A DNA stretch of 64,000 nt from Bacteroides fragilis (GTDB lineage Bacteria; Bacteroidota; Bacteroidia; Bacteroidales; Bacteroidaceae): NCBI RefSeq assembly GCF_002849695.1, contig NZ_CP018937.1, positions 496,001 through 560,000 of the forward strand. The letters run 5' to 3'. A program made the translations under genes and the position numbers. How positions within the stretch are numbered: the stretch's first letter is position 1; the number at the start of each line of letters is the position of its first letter. Under the pieces are notes generated by a model. It saw nothing but the letters and a program-made list of their open reading frames with translations, ran no database searches and was not told where the DNA came from. Of this stretch, positions 16,603 through 26,047 are shown piece after piece.

Positions 16603-18197
16603 CCTTAATTCCGCAACACTATTATAAAATATTTTTTTTAAGTACCTGAGCAACAAAAAGTTGCTCAGGATTTTGCCATGTCAGAGGATTCACTTAACTT
16701 AGTGTTGCAAAAAAATAATCAAACAAAACCTCATCAGGCATGGCAAAAATACAAATAAAATCCGAGAAGCTCACTCCTTTTGGAGGAATATTTTCAATCA
16801 TGGAGCAATTTGACTCCACATTGTCATCTGTAATCGACTCGACACTCGGTCTAAGGTGTAGCTCGTTCGGTTATCAGTACAGTGAAATCGTCCGTTCCCT
16901 CATGAGTATCTACTTCTGTGGTGGCTCATGCATTGAGGATGTCACTACTCATTTGATGAACCATCTCTCGCTCCATCCGACACTTCGTACTTGTAGTTCT
17001 GATACTATCCTCAGAGCGATAAAGGAACTGACGCAAGGAAACATCTCATACACATCAGATACGGGTAAGAACTACGATTTCAACACGGCTGACACACTCA
17101 ATACCTTACTGCTCAATTGTATGTTTGCATCCGGCCAACTGAAAGAGGGCGAGATGTATGATGTTGATTTCGACCATCAGTTCATAGAGACTGAGAAGTA
17201 TGATGCAAAGCCTACATACAAGAAGTTCCTTGGTTATCGCCCTGGCGTGGCGGTTATTGACGACTTGATTGTTGGCATTGAGAATAGCGATGGTAACACC
17301 AACGTTCGTTTTCATCAGAAGGACACGCTGAAGAGATTCTTTGAGAGATTTGAGCAGAACGGACTTACAATCAATCGTTTCAGAGCTGATTGTGGATCAT
17401 GTTCCGAGGAAATCGTGGAGGAAATAGAGAAACACAGCAAATCCTTCTATATCCGCGCAAACCGCTGCAGTTCGCTCTACAATGACATCTTTGCTCTTAG
17501 AGGCTGGAAGACTGAGGAAATCAATGGCATTGAGTTCGAATTGAACTCTATTCTTGTTGAGAAGTGGAAGGGTAAAGCATACCGACTTGTGATTCAAAGA
17601 CAGAAACGGATGGACGGTGTGCTGGATCTTTGGGAAGGAGAATACACATACCGTTGTATCCTGACTAACGACTATGAATCTTCCACAAGAGAAATTGTCG
17701 AGTTCTATAACCTTCGTGGAGGAAAGGAACGTATCTTCGATGATATGAACAATGGTTTCGGGTGGGACAGATTGCCCAAATCCTTCATGGCAGAGAACAC
17801 TGTGTTCCTTCTTCTTACGGCACTTATCCGTAATTTCTACAAGGCCATTATCCACAGACTTGACGTAAAGAGGTTCGGACTCAATGCAACAAGTCGCATA
17901 AAAGCGTTTGTCTTCAGGTTTGTCTCTGTACCAGCCAAGTGGATCAGAACATCAAGGCGGTATGTGCTGAATATCTATACCTGTAATAATGCTTACGCAG
18001 ATATTTTTCAGACTGATTTTGGATAACGCCTACAACTTATGGGTATGATACTGCGTATTGCCTCAAGTCGCATAGTGGGGCAAGGGGATATTGTGGGCAG
18101 AAGTGGGTATTTCAGCCTCAATTTATCTGCTAATTCAGTGATGAGAGGACGTTTAGACGCAAGAAGGACGCTGAAGAGCTTAGTTGCGGATTTGAGG
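16603..18197 (+). mobile_element. IS1380-family element, copy 3
   Basis: This 1595-bp copy is inverted relative to copies 1 and 2. Its left end (CCTTAATTCCGCAAC) faces blaOXA and its right end (GTTGCGGATTTGAGG) is followed by TTTAT, the same five bases that precede copy 1. It forms the right end of the composite transposon. Confidence 0.9.
16740..18026 (+). CDS. IS1380-family transposase (copy 3)
   Basis: This 428-residue intact DDE transposase is identical to the two minus-strand copies, with the candidate catalytic residues in DVDFDHQF, FRADCGS and YNLRGGKERIFDD. As the third intact source of the enzyme it could mobilise the individual IS copies or the whole composite unit. Confidence 0.93.
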   Translation: MAKIQIKSEKLTPFGGIFSIMEQFDSTLSSVIDSTLGLRCSSFGYQYSEIVRSLMSIYFCGGSCIEDVTTHLMNHLSLHPTLRTCSSDTILRAIKELTQGNISYTSDTGKNYDFNTADTLNTLLLNCMFASGQLKEGEMYDVDFDHQFIETEKYDAKPTYKKFLGYRPGVAVIDDLIVGIENSDGNTNVRFHQKDTLKRFFERFEQNGLTINRFRADCGSCSEEIVEEIEKHSKSFYIRANRCSSLYNDIFALRGWKTEEINGIEFELNSILVEKWKGKAYRLVIQRQKRMDGVLDLWEGEYTYRCILTNDYESSTREIVEFYNLRGGKERIFDDMNNGFGWDRLPKSFMAENTVFLLLTALIRNFYKAIIHRLDVKRFGLNATSRIKAFVFRFVSVPAKWIRTSRRYVLNIYTCNNAYADIFQTDFG

Positions 18198-18202
18198 TTT
18201 AT
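18198..18202. repeat. Right target-site duplication of composite transposon (TTTAT)
   Basis: This matches 11572-11576 and lies directly outside the outer end of IS copy 3. Confidence 0.8.
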
Positions 18203-18342
18203 TAATTTCCAACATACTATCTTCTTTTTTTAATAAACTCCATTAATAGTATTTCAATTATCACTCCAAACAACGAATCCTAAAACTAAAGTTATACTAC
18301 TGTAATCTTTAAATAAATTCTTAATTGATACACATTGTCAAG

Positions 18343-18856
18343 TTATGAATACTGCCAAAACCCTGCAATTATTTTATTGTTATCAATATTTTTATATAGA
18401 TACAATGCTCCATATCCAAAGATATAATTACCATCAATTAAATCATTTGGATAGTAATCTTCATCTATTTGTATAAAAAAATGTAATTATCTTTATTTAG
18501 ATCCTTTATATAGTAATCTTCTTCTTGTATCAATATTGGATATTCAGAGAATGTTAAATATTGAGGTTTATTACTATTTTCATAGCCAACAATATTGCTT
18601 TTTCTAATGTGTTTTATTGTATATTCAATATTATCACTTTCTTCAGAAAATGGGTGAGTAAATACTTTAATAGAACAATTAGGATAGATATTACAATCAA
18701 TCATAACATCATAGCTTTGAGGGACAAGTACTGTGATATATTCCTCCGGCTTCTGTGGGTTTTGAAAAGAAACATAGAAATTATAGCCTCTAATCCTCCA
18801 ATTCGACCAACAATATTTTTTCCTTTCACTTGACTAATTTTAGCAACCAAATACAT
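18343..18856 (-). pseudogene. Orphan immunity gene with two apparent frameshifts
   Basis: Directly after the orphan toxin stop, an ATG at 18856 opens a frame that can be followed to a stop at 18343. It requires two one-base corrections: one more A in the A6 run (T6 at 18816-18821 on the plus strand) and one more T in the T7 run near 18474-18480. The middle part reads MIDCNIYPNCSIKVFTHPFS and the end NIDNNKIIAGFWQYS. The acidic, AT-rich character and position fit an immunity protein for the adjacent toxin. I recognise no family. The gene is either decaying or intact with homopolymer undercalls. Confidence 0.55.
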
Positions 18857-18857
18857 A

Positions 18858-19301
18858 TTAATGACATCCTTTAATTAAACCATTATTATTTGCAAAGTCT
18901 ATTGCTTCGCCTCGTAACTCCATCGCTTTTTTAGTAGCAAATGCTTTAGCATTAGCAGGGTCCCATCCTCTACTTACTAAATCTTCATAAATTCCCCTAC
19001 GAGTTAACGCAGTATTCCGATTTATGTTCTGTAAAGCTGTTTGATCTTTTAATACATTGGGGTTATGTAAACCATAATTTGCTTGTAATTTTGAAATTCT
19101 TTTGTGCATACTTTCTTGTAAAGCAATTGCTGTATTAGAAGTTGCTCTACCCGATATGACATTATTGTTCCTTAGCCACGCATTCTGTAATAATTCGTGA
19201 GCAGTAAAACCATCTTTTGCATGAACTGGACTTCCGTAACCAGCAACACCAAATTCATTTAATAATCCAAAAATATCTACCCAACTATTAGAGTCAGATA
19301 C
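18858..19301 (-). pseudogene. Orphan Rhs C-terminal toxin module (no start, no Rhs core)
   Basis: The open frame covers 147 residues and begins VSDSNSWVDIFGL, which is the conserved end of the Rhs core (compare RDVNTSIDIFGL in the intact rhs gene nearby). After it come the toxin residues, including DGFTAHELLQNAWLRNN and a later H-containing helix, a His-rich nuclease-like pattern. No Rhs core or start codon is attached: the frame is cut exactly where the phage-gene repeat begins (19303). This is the form left when a new toxin end displaces an old one. The toxin's activity is unknown; an HNH/AHH-like nuclease is one reading. Confidence 0.75.
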
Positions 19302-19302
19302 A

Positions 19303-19413
19303 ATGGCTACGTTTCAAACGGATTATGATCCATACAAGAATCCGTGGTTGACTTGATTTTCTTGCTTAAAGAAGAAGTGTCATTGAGGCTTTTACAATCG
19401 TCTTTTATCTTGA
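19303..19413 (+). repeat. Direct repeat copy B: phage-gene 3' end and immunity-gene 3' end
   Basis: This stretch repeats the end of the phage structural gene (YKNPWLT and stop) and continues into the 3' end of the SUKH immunity gene. It matches 11376-11487. No promoter or upstream part of the phage gene is present, so it is a relic carried with the toxin cassette boundary. Confidence 0.8.
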
Positions 19414-19913
19414 AGTTTTTGACAGAAATCAACAAATGATGGTGCTACAATAATTGCATCATTAGGATCATAACAAGATTCATAATCTACATATTTTATT
19501 TCTCCTGTTTGAATATCAATCCAAAAGTCATTATCTCCAAAATTATCAGCAAATGGGATGTTAAATAGAGTAAATTCATCAAACTCATCAGAATGACCTT
19601 GTCTTCTATCAATGGCATCAGGAATAGACATTGTATATTCAGAATCTTCATTATCTCCAATTAAAGGTATATTGAAGAAGCTACCAACTTCTAAAGAGTT
19701 ATAATCTCCTTTAGTTATAGAATAAAAGTTATCACGATAAATATATGCTCCTTTTGTAAAATTTCCCCCATTTGTGACTAAATAGAATTCTATAAATTCT
19801 TTTTTACCAAAAAAATCATAGGGAACAGCTTCTTCTATATCATTAATAGACAAGTTTTTCCATTGATTTTCAAAAGGAATTTGGTTATTTATAAATAATG
19901 GTTTATTTGACAT
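19392..19913 (-). CDS. SMI1/KNR4 (SUKH) family immunity protein
   Basis: The 173-residue acidic protein is of the SUKH superfamily, with an N-terminal helix, the segment PYDFFGKKEFIEFYLVTNGG at about 31-50, and a beta-rich remainder. SUKH proteins neutralise many polymorphic nuclease toxins by direct binding. The gene follows the rhs gene by 16 bases on the same strand, so it is the likely cognate immunity for its HNH-type end. It has low GC compared with the Rhs core. Its last codons lie in the duplicated boundary. Confidence 0.85.
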   Translation of the reverse strand: MSNKPLFINNQIPFENQWKNLSINDIEEAVPYDFFGKKEFIEFYLVTNGGNFTKGAYIYRDNFYSITKGDYNSLEVGSFFNIPLIGDNEDSEYTMSIPDAIDRRQGHSDEFDEFTLFNIPFADNFGDNDFWIDIQTGEIKYVDYESCYDPNDAIIVAPSFVDFCQKLQDKRRL

Positions 19914-19929
19914 GTTGTTTAATTTTATA

Positions 19930-22900
19930 TTATTTATAACAATTTACTTTCACTTTTAATTCATTTCTCTTTGCAGCTTCAGCTACAGCTTCATCGGTAC
20001 CATACTTGAAACCAGTAGCTTTGTAAAAATCATCTGCTCCACCGACATGTGAATAAGAATGATAGTCTTGATGAACAAACTGCATTCTCATTGTATTTGT
20101 TTGAGGATCATAATCAATGTGATGTGCTCTCCAATTTCTACCGGGATCATTTATTCCAATTTTATTTGCTAATGCTTCTCTATCCTTAACATAAGAACCT
20201 GTAGCATCTATTGTAAATACTCCGTGCAAATTTTCAGAATTAGTAGTTTGAGGAGGTATAACACCACCACCATCTGAAAGAAAAATAATATGATCTCTAT
20301 CTAATCCGAATATATCAATAGATGTATTCACATCCCGGGCATAGCTATATAAGCGTCCACCGCCTTTTAATTTAATTGGATCTTGCGAAAGATAATTTCC
20401 ATTGTTGGGATTGTAATACCTGAATCTATTATAGTATAAATTCGTTTCTTCATCCTCGTACTGCCCTTGGTACCTAAATGGTATAAAGCATTGCTTACCC
20501 ATGTAACTCTTTACACCACCATACACATCCAGCAACATTTCCCAGACAAGGTTTCCCTTACTGTCATACGCCTGTGTAGGTGTACCGAGATAATCCTGCA
20601 CAATCGTATACCGTTCGTTCTCCGCTACCTTTGCCACAGGAGTGAACGACATGCCGTCATACACCCATGTAACAATGTCAAAGAACGTTTCCTGACGATC
20701 ATAGCTTTCACGTCCCATTTCATCCGTAACAAGCTTCGGACGCTCGATCTCTGGAATGCTCCACTCGTGCAGCAACACATTTCCGTCCCAACAGAACTGC
20801 TTTGTTATTCCTCCAGAGGTTTTTGCCGTTCGCCTGCCGAGTGCATCATACTCAAAAGTTACTGTCTTGCCCTCTGGAGTAATCACGCTGCCCAACATAC
20901 CATTTGCCAGCCATGTGTAACAGGTGTCACCCGGTTGCCATGCCAAAGTCTCAGATTCCTGTTTCGAGGCTTTGTCGCCACCAAAGATACGGAATATGCC
21001 CGGTTTATTACTTTCTTTTGGGATATTTGTCAAACTTCTACGGCTTTTCTGCACGAGATTGCCTTCACAGTCATATCGGTAGTTATACTCCCCGTCATTG
21101 AGGATACGTCCTCCACGGTCATATGTACGATCCTTGCGGTTCTCATTTCTGTACAGGTTGCCAACAATGTCCGGGGTACGGAAAATACGGTCGAACATCC
21201 CATAGTCGCCTCGTATAAGATTGCCCACAGCATCATAGTCGAACATCACCGGTTCCGACAACATATTACAGCGCATACTCATAAGCCGTGCGCCGACGTC
21301 CCACCGATAGCTGCGGAAGCCTGTATGTCGTCCGTCCGAGTAAACATTCCGGGAACGAACCATTCCCATATCATCGTAGTCCGTTGTGACACGGATACCT
21401 CCGGTGGCAAAACGCTCCACTTCACGTCCGGCTTCGTCACGGCGAATATCACTTTGCCATGCGGGTGTATCTTCCGCATGATTACCACGTGCATCTATAC
21501 TGCTGACCAGACCGAAACTGTCATAACCCAGCGATATGTCCGCACCGAGAGAACTACGTACTTTTGTACGTCCGCCATAACGGTCGTATTCCGATTCCAC
21601 GGAAACTACCTCTACCGGGCTGTCGCCTCCGGGAAGCAAGCGGGTCTCACGTACTACACGTCCCGCAGCATCACGCTCCAGCCGGATGCGTGCCGAGCCG
21701 TTTGCTGCCATAGTCAGATTACCAGACTTGTCGTAAGAGTATTCCTCTCTTGTCCCGTCATGGTACGATACGGTACATACCCGTCCCCTCGCATCGTACT
21801 CATATTCGGTATATCGTTCTCCGGGACGCTCCACACGGATGGTTTCCCCGGCACGGTTGCGTGTGTATTTTCGGGTCATACCGTCAAAACCACGTTCTGT
21901 GTGAACCTGTCCCGCAGCATCTCTTATAAAGCTATAAGTGTCACCCCGTTCATTCACCACATCTACTAAACGCTCCATACGATCGTAACGGAAGCGTACT
22001 TCCTTACCATCCTCCACACGTGAAGCAAGGCTTCCCAAAGGAGTGTAGGACATATACACATGGCGGTGTGCATCACGGGCTTCCGTCACGCTCTCATAGG
22101 CGTCATAACCCAATTCTACGGTATTGCCGTCGTGCGCATAGACCCTCGTGACACGTCCAAGCGCATCATACTCGAAACTGTCGGGACGAAGCTTTGGAGA
22201 GTACTCGGCCGTCACACGCCCCATATGGTCATATTTCCAGTGGCGGAGAATCTTTCCGTTCTCCGTCCACGACAAGAGGTTGAACCCGCTGTCGTAGGAC
22301 AATTCACTCACACGATCTCCGCGTGTCATGGATACGAGCATTCCGTTATCATCATAGCCGAACTTTGTCACTTCTCCCATGCGGTCGATGGTACGTGTGA
22401 CAAGGTGTCCCCGTTCGGCATCATAGAGCCGATGTGTTTTGTTCCCGGATGCATCCACATGGATAATAAGTCGGTCCTGCTCGTCATATATGTATGTTTC
22501 CTCGCTACCATCGGGATAGGTTACGGAAGTAAGGTTTCCGACTGCGTCATAACCGTAGCCCGTCACACGCCCTTCGGGATCTATTACCCGGTACAGTTCG
22601 GAATGCTCCGTGTATTCATACCGGGTCGTATTACCGAGAGGATCTTCAACAGAGGTGACAATCCGGTCGGGACGGTAACGGTAAGTCGTCACGCCGCCCG
22701 TAGCATCGGTAACAAGGTTAAAACCTTTCTCCGGATGATATTCGATATGTCCTTCCTGTATGCCGTCCTTACCATAGGTATGCACGCAACGCCCCAGGCT
22801 GTCATATTCCCAAAAGAAAGTGTCCCCATTGCGGTCGGTCTTCTCCACCATCAGGTGTCCGTCATAAACGATATGGGTCGTCTGGCCGAGCGCATCGGTG

Positions 22901-24156
22901 ATGGTGTTCATATTCCCGTCATCGTCGTACCCATAGGACACCAGTGTCTCCATACCCTTGTCTGTCTCAAGGGACAAACGGGTGATAAAGCCCCGCAATT
23001 CGGTTTCCACCCTTATCCGACGGTCTGCGGCATCAGTGATGCCGGAAAGTTTACCATTGGAAAAATTAAATTCTATACCAAGACCATCCGGATTCATCAA
23101 ACGGTTCATCCGGTATGATTTGCCGCCCTGCTCCTTGACATTGAATACGGATGTAAGTTGGGTATCATGGTCGTATGCTTCGTACCCCGTATCCGTATGT
23201 CGTAAGGTCATGCGTTCTTCACGTAGATAAAAATCTTCACCAGGGGGAATCATCGGGAATGCCACGGCACGTCCGTCTTCCATACGTAGGGAGGCAGCCC
23301 CCAATTCGGGAAGTTCCTGCACGCTACGGTCATAGAGACAGTGTACCCCGTGTCCCAGCCAGCCGGTATATAGGGAGTCGGAGTACCACGAGCGCTCCCA
23401 TGCGAATGGTACAGGGGAAGGCAAATGGAAGTCCATGCCCTCGTACACTACCACGCCACCGATAAGATCGACAGGCTCAAAGCCCATCTTGCAGAGTTTT
23501 TTGGACAACTTTTGGGTACCGGGTACTTTCTGCATCACCTTACTTTTGAGTACCTTATGATTGAATTCGGTCAATATCTTTTTACCAAGCTTGCTGCCTT
23601 TCTTTCTTGCCACTTTCATAAGCGAGCTGAAACCTATACTGGAAACCAGCCCCATTGCAGCCCCACCGATATCGGGGATATACGGACCGCCCACAAATAC
23701 GGGCTTGCCGGTAGGCATGGGTATGGAGAAGGAGGTCGGCGAGAACAGCGTGGGTTTCAGCTTTTTCTTTCCCGCCTTGCTGCTACCAAATGTTGCCGAG
23801 AGAGGAAGACCTATATCGTTACAGGTCATCAGCATGTATCCCTTGGGACTCAGGCGGCTACCGTCAGAAAAGACACTTTGCGAAGAGAAAAAGTTCATGC
23901 TTTCATGTCCGATGACCGGAGCCATGGCAAATGCCCCCATCAGGGGAATATGGGAACCGGTCAGGAGAATACCGCTCGTATCGGAAACACCACGCTTCAG
24001 ACCGTTGATCGTGACATTCGTCCCAAGAAAGGGGATATAGTCCGCAGGATCAATCACTATACCGATATAAGGATGGATAGGATTATACGGAGGAACTGTC
24101 GTCGTATGGACGTCAACTCCCGTTACAGTCGTCATATGTGTGTCGGCTAAAAGCAT
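19930..24156 (-). CDS. T6SS-associated Rhs toxin with PAAR-like N-terminus and HNH-like nuclease end
   Basis: The 1408-residue polymorphic toxin is loaded on the VgrG tip. Residues 1-180 or so carry a PAAR-like N-terminal region with GxxV/HPY motifs. The centre is a long YD/RHS-repeat shell (many GYDxxGxL-type repeats) that encapsulates the toxin. The conserved core end reads YSYARDVNTSIDIFGL. The C-terminal part has AHHIDYD at about 1344-1350 and further His at 1362, 1366 and 1370, fitting an HNH/AHH-type nuclease. The gene lies 39 bases after vgrG, with immunity following. The core is GC-richer than the toxin end, the usual sign of toxin-end exchange. Confidence 0.88.
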   Translation of the reverse strand: MLLADTHMTTVTGVDVHTTTVPPYNPIHPYIGIVIDPADYIPFLGTNVTINGLKRGVSDTSGILLTGSHIPLMGAFAMAPVIGHESMNFFSSQSVFSDGSRLSPKGYMLMTCNDIGLPLSATFGSSKAGKKKLKPTLFSPTSFSIPMPTGKPVFVGGPYIPDIGGAAMGLVSSIGFSSLMKVARKKGSKLGKKILTEFNHKVLKSKVMQKVPGTQKLSKKLCKMGFEPVDLIGGVVVYEGMDFHLPSPVPFAWERSWYSDSLYTGWLGHGVHCLYDRSVQELPELGAASLRMEDGRAVAFPMIPPGEDFYLREERMTLRHTDTGYEAYDHDTQLTSVFNVKEQGGKSYRMNRLMNPDGLGIEFNFSNGKLSGITDAADRRIRVETELRGFITRLSLETDKGMETLVSYGYDDDGNMNTITDALGQTTHIVYDGHLMVEKTDRNGDTFFWEYDSLGRCVHTYGKDGIQEGHIEYHPEKGFNLVTDATGGVTTYRYRPDRIVTSVEDPLGNTTRYEYTEHSELYRVIDPEGRVTGYGYDAVGNLTSVTYPDGSEETYIYDEQDRLIIHVDASGNKTHRLYDAERGHLVTRTIDRMGEVTKFGYDDNGMLVSMTRGDRVSELSYDSGFNLLSWTENGKILRHWKYDHMGRVTAEYSPKLRPDSFEYDALGRVTRVYAHDGNTVELGYDAYESVTEARDAHRHVYMSYTPLGSLASRVEDGKEVRFRYDRMERLVDVVNERGDTYSFIRDAAGQVHTERGFDGMTRKYTRNRAGETIRVERPGERYTEYEYDARGRVCTVSYHDGTREEYSYDKSGNLTMAANGSARIRLERDAAGRVVRETRLLPGGDSPVEVVSVESEYDRYGGRTKVRSSLGADISLGYDSFGLVSSIDARGNHAEDTPAWQSDIRRDEAGREVERFATGGIRVTTDYDDMGMVRSRNVYSDGRHTGFRSYRWDVGARLMSMRCNMLSEPVMFDYDAVGNLIRGDYGMFDRIFRTPDIVGNLYRNENRKDRTYDRGGRILNDGEYNYRYDCEGNLVQKSRRSLTNIPKESNKPGIFRIFGGDKASKQESETLAWQPGDTCYTWLANGMLGSVITPEGKTVTFEYDALGRRTAKTSGGITKQFCWDGNVLLHEWSIPEIERPKLVTDEMGRESYDRQETFFDIVTWVYDGMSFTPVAKVAENERYTIVQDYLGTPTQAYDSKGNLVWEMLLDVYGGVKSYMGKQCFIPFRYQGQYEDEETNLYYNRFRYYNPNNGNYLSQDPIKLKGGGRLYSYARDVNTSIDIFGLDRDHIIFLSDGGGVIPPQTTNSENLHGVFTIDATGSYVKDREALANKIGINDPGRNWRAHHIDYDPQTNTMRMQFVHQDYHSYSHVGGADDFYKATGFKYGTDEAVAEAAKRNELKVKVNCYK

Positions 24157-24195
24157 GATGGTTTTCCGTTTTTTCTGTTTATTCCATTAAAAACT

Positions 24196-25953
24196 CTACA
24201 TGTTAAAATTCAGAACTCCTCCCTTTATGTTGGTCATCGTTTTTCCATCTACATCCACCGTTGTCCCTTTGATAGCAACACTTTGGGTACCATTCGTTTC
24301 AACGGTCGGTGCATTTGTCTTTACAATAGTGGAACTTTTAACTTCCGTTTCGGAAGTTCCCTCAATTGATGTCTTGTCACTTTTTACACAGACTTCCTTG
24401 TCTCCTTTGGTGTCGACCTTTTCATCAGCAAAGATTTCAATCACTTTGGAATGTAAAGTGATTTTTTCTTCCGAGTCTATGGTGATGGTTTTGTCTCCGT
24501 TAAGCATGACTTTGCTTCCTGTCGGATCCGATATCAGAATACTTCCGGCATCATCATCTATGGTAATGGTACAGCCGCTTCTCGTTGTCAGGCTCTTTTT
24601 CTTGTTCCCGCTGTCTCCTCCGGTTCCGGTTTTTCCATTAAACAAACTTCCAAGCACGAATGGGCGGTTGGGATCGTCATGACGAAAGGCAACAAGAACG
24701 AGGTCGTCCTTTTCCGGAATAAATACAAAACCTCTGTTCGAGGGTACTTTGTCACTCATACCGGCATCCGGAGCCATTACACGAATCCACGAGGTCTGCA
24801 TCCCTCCGGTTTGCCAGTGCATCTTTACCTGCACACGGCCCTGTTTCTTAGGATCGTCATTGCTGATTACCACAGCCTGCTGGGTCTGTGCCACGGGCAG
24901 AGGTACATCCGGAGCCGGAATGCTTGCAACCGTAGAACTGAGGGCCGTGAAACTGTTATAATAGTTATTTCCCGTACCTATCACGTGGGTAATCTCGGTA
25001 ATGATATACGAACCGAGGCTTTGTTCCATAAAAATGGACTTTTCCGCATGTATGGCGGTTGTTATATCAACGACACTTCCGACTGTCAGCAAATAGTAGT
25101 CGCTTTCACAGGTTATGAAGTGAGAGGCGGCAGTGTCACTCTGCTGTTTTTTCTGGAAATAAGAATCAAGCTCTCCTTTGTTGGCTACCCGCGGTTCGGC
25201 TGACTGGTTGGCCGGTGATTTGAATAAAGACAGGGAGGATTGGAATGCCGAATTTCCTAAAGCATTCAATCCTTTAGGCGCATCAGGGGAACTGGAATCG
25301 TATTTTTGATTGTCCGGTGAATGGTAGGACTGCCCGGCTAACGGACGGGCAAGGGTCTGGATGGAGATATCAAGACTATGGAGATTCCGCCCGTATGTTA
25401 AGGGAATTGCAGAAGAAAGTGCGGGTTTCCCGAAAATAAGCTGTGTCCCATCATAATACAGCCATTCATGGTATTGCCGTGCCAACCTTCTGATAAAATC
25501 AAAATTACTTTCCCTGTATTGGCACTCATATTCTATTTTTTCTGTATATTCAGGAGCGATAAGTGCTTTTACTCCCGCTTTTTCACAGACCTCATTGACA
25601 ATATTTGCAAGCGTCTTGTTCAGCCATGAAGCGCAATGCAAGTCTGATTCCAAAAGATATGTTGTGGAGTATCCGCTTAAAAGCAGATATCCATGGTTTC
25701 CGGAAGAGCGGTGCATGGAAACATGGGTGGCAATCCCCATAAATGTATTGCTTCCCATCTGTATGGAAACCTTTTTTCCGAGCCAGTTCTTAGCCTTTTC
25801 CAAAGAATGTGCCGCATAAACTTCTCCGACCTCTATATCAAGGCTTATCTCGAAATAGTGGTGGTTATTGATGACCTGCTTCAGCACTATCTGTTGAAAC
25901 GAATGTAGAGGATTACCATCTACGTTTATTGATATTTTCTTTTCTTCCAGCAT
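24196..25953 (-). CDS. tssI: T6SS tip protein VgrG (left copy)
   Basis: The 585-residue spike trimer subunit carries toxins. It has the gp27-like N-terminal half with the conserved CQYRESNFDFIRRLARQYHE near 135-154 and the gp5-like OB fold (VQVKMHWQ, then DDPNRPFVLGSLFNGK). Its C-terminal beta-prism repeats contain alternating K/D/T residues. It lies between hcp and rhs on the same strand. The segment 24560-24682 is almost identical to 50518-50640 of the right-arm vgrG, while other parts differ more, indicating gene conversion between the arms. Confidence 0.92.
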   Translation of the reverse strand: MLEEKKISINVDGNPLHSFQQIVLKQVINNHHYFEISLDIEVGEVYAAHSLEKAKNWLGKKVSIQMGSNTFMGIATHVSMHRSSGNHGYLLLSGYSTTYLLESDLHCASWLNKTLANIVNEVCEKAGVKALIAPEYTEKIEYECQYRESNFDFIRRLARQYHEWLYYDGTQLIFGKPALSSAIPLTYGRNLHSLDISIQTLARPLAGQSYHSPDNQKYDSSSPDAPKGLNALGNSAFQSSLSLFKSPANQSAEPRVANKGELDSYFQKKQQSDTAASHFITCESDYYLLTVGSVVDITTAIHAEKSIFMEQSLGSYIITEITHVIGTGNNYYNSFTALSSTVASIPAPDVPLPVAQTQQAVVISNDDPKKQGRVQVKMHWQTGGMQTSWIRVMAPDAGMSDKVPSNRGFVFIPEKDDLVLVAFRHDDPNRPFVLGSLFNGKTGTGGDSGNKKKSLTTRSGCTITIDDDAGSILISDPTGSKVMLNGDKTITIDSEEKITLHSKVIEIFADEKVDTKGDKEVCVKSDKTSIEGTSETEVKSSTIVKTNAPTVETNGTQSVAIKGTTVDVDGKTMTNIKGGVLNFNM

Positions 25954-26047
25954 GGCAACGGAATATTAAAAGATTGATAAATTTTCCGTTGCCGCTTGTT
26001 TTTACAAACGACAACGGATAAATATTCGGTGCTATTATCTGAAAATA

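Larger units (their letters stand above)
11577..18197. mobile_element. Composite transposon carrying erm(F) and blaOXA
   Basis: Two 1595-bp IS1380-family copies in inverted orientation (11577-13171 and 16603-18197) bound a 3.4-kb centre that holds erm(F), itself split by a third IS copy, and a class D beta-lactamase gene. The outer flanks are the same 5 bp, TTTAT, while the inner flanks differ, which is the signature of the whole 6621-bp unit moving as one. The unit landed between the phage-gene relic and the orphan immunity gene. It would be expected to confer beta-lactam resistance, and macrolide-lincosamide resistance only if erm(F) is restored. Confidence 0.8.

Noticed and set aside
20467..21969. 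Long plus-strand open frame (about 500 codons) opposite rhs
   Set aside because: It lies wholly antisense to the Rhs repeat region, and similar long antisense frames occur across both rhs genes (for example 22060-23118). It is a by-product of the repeat codon bias.
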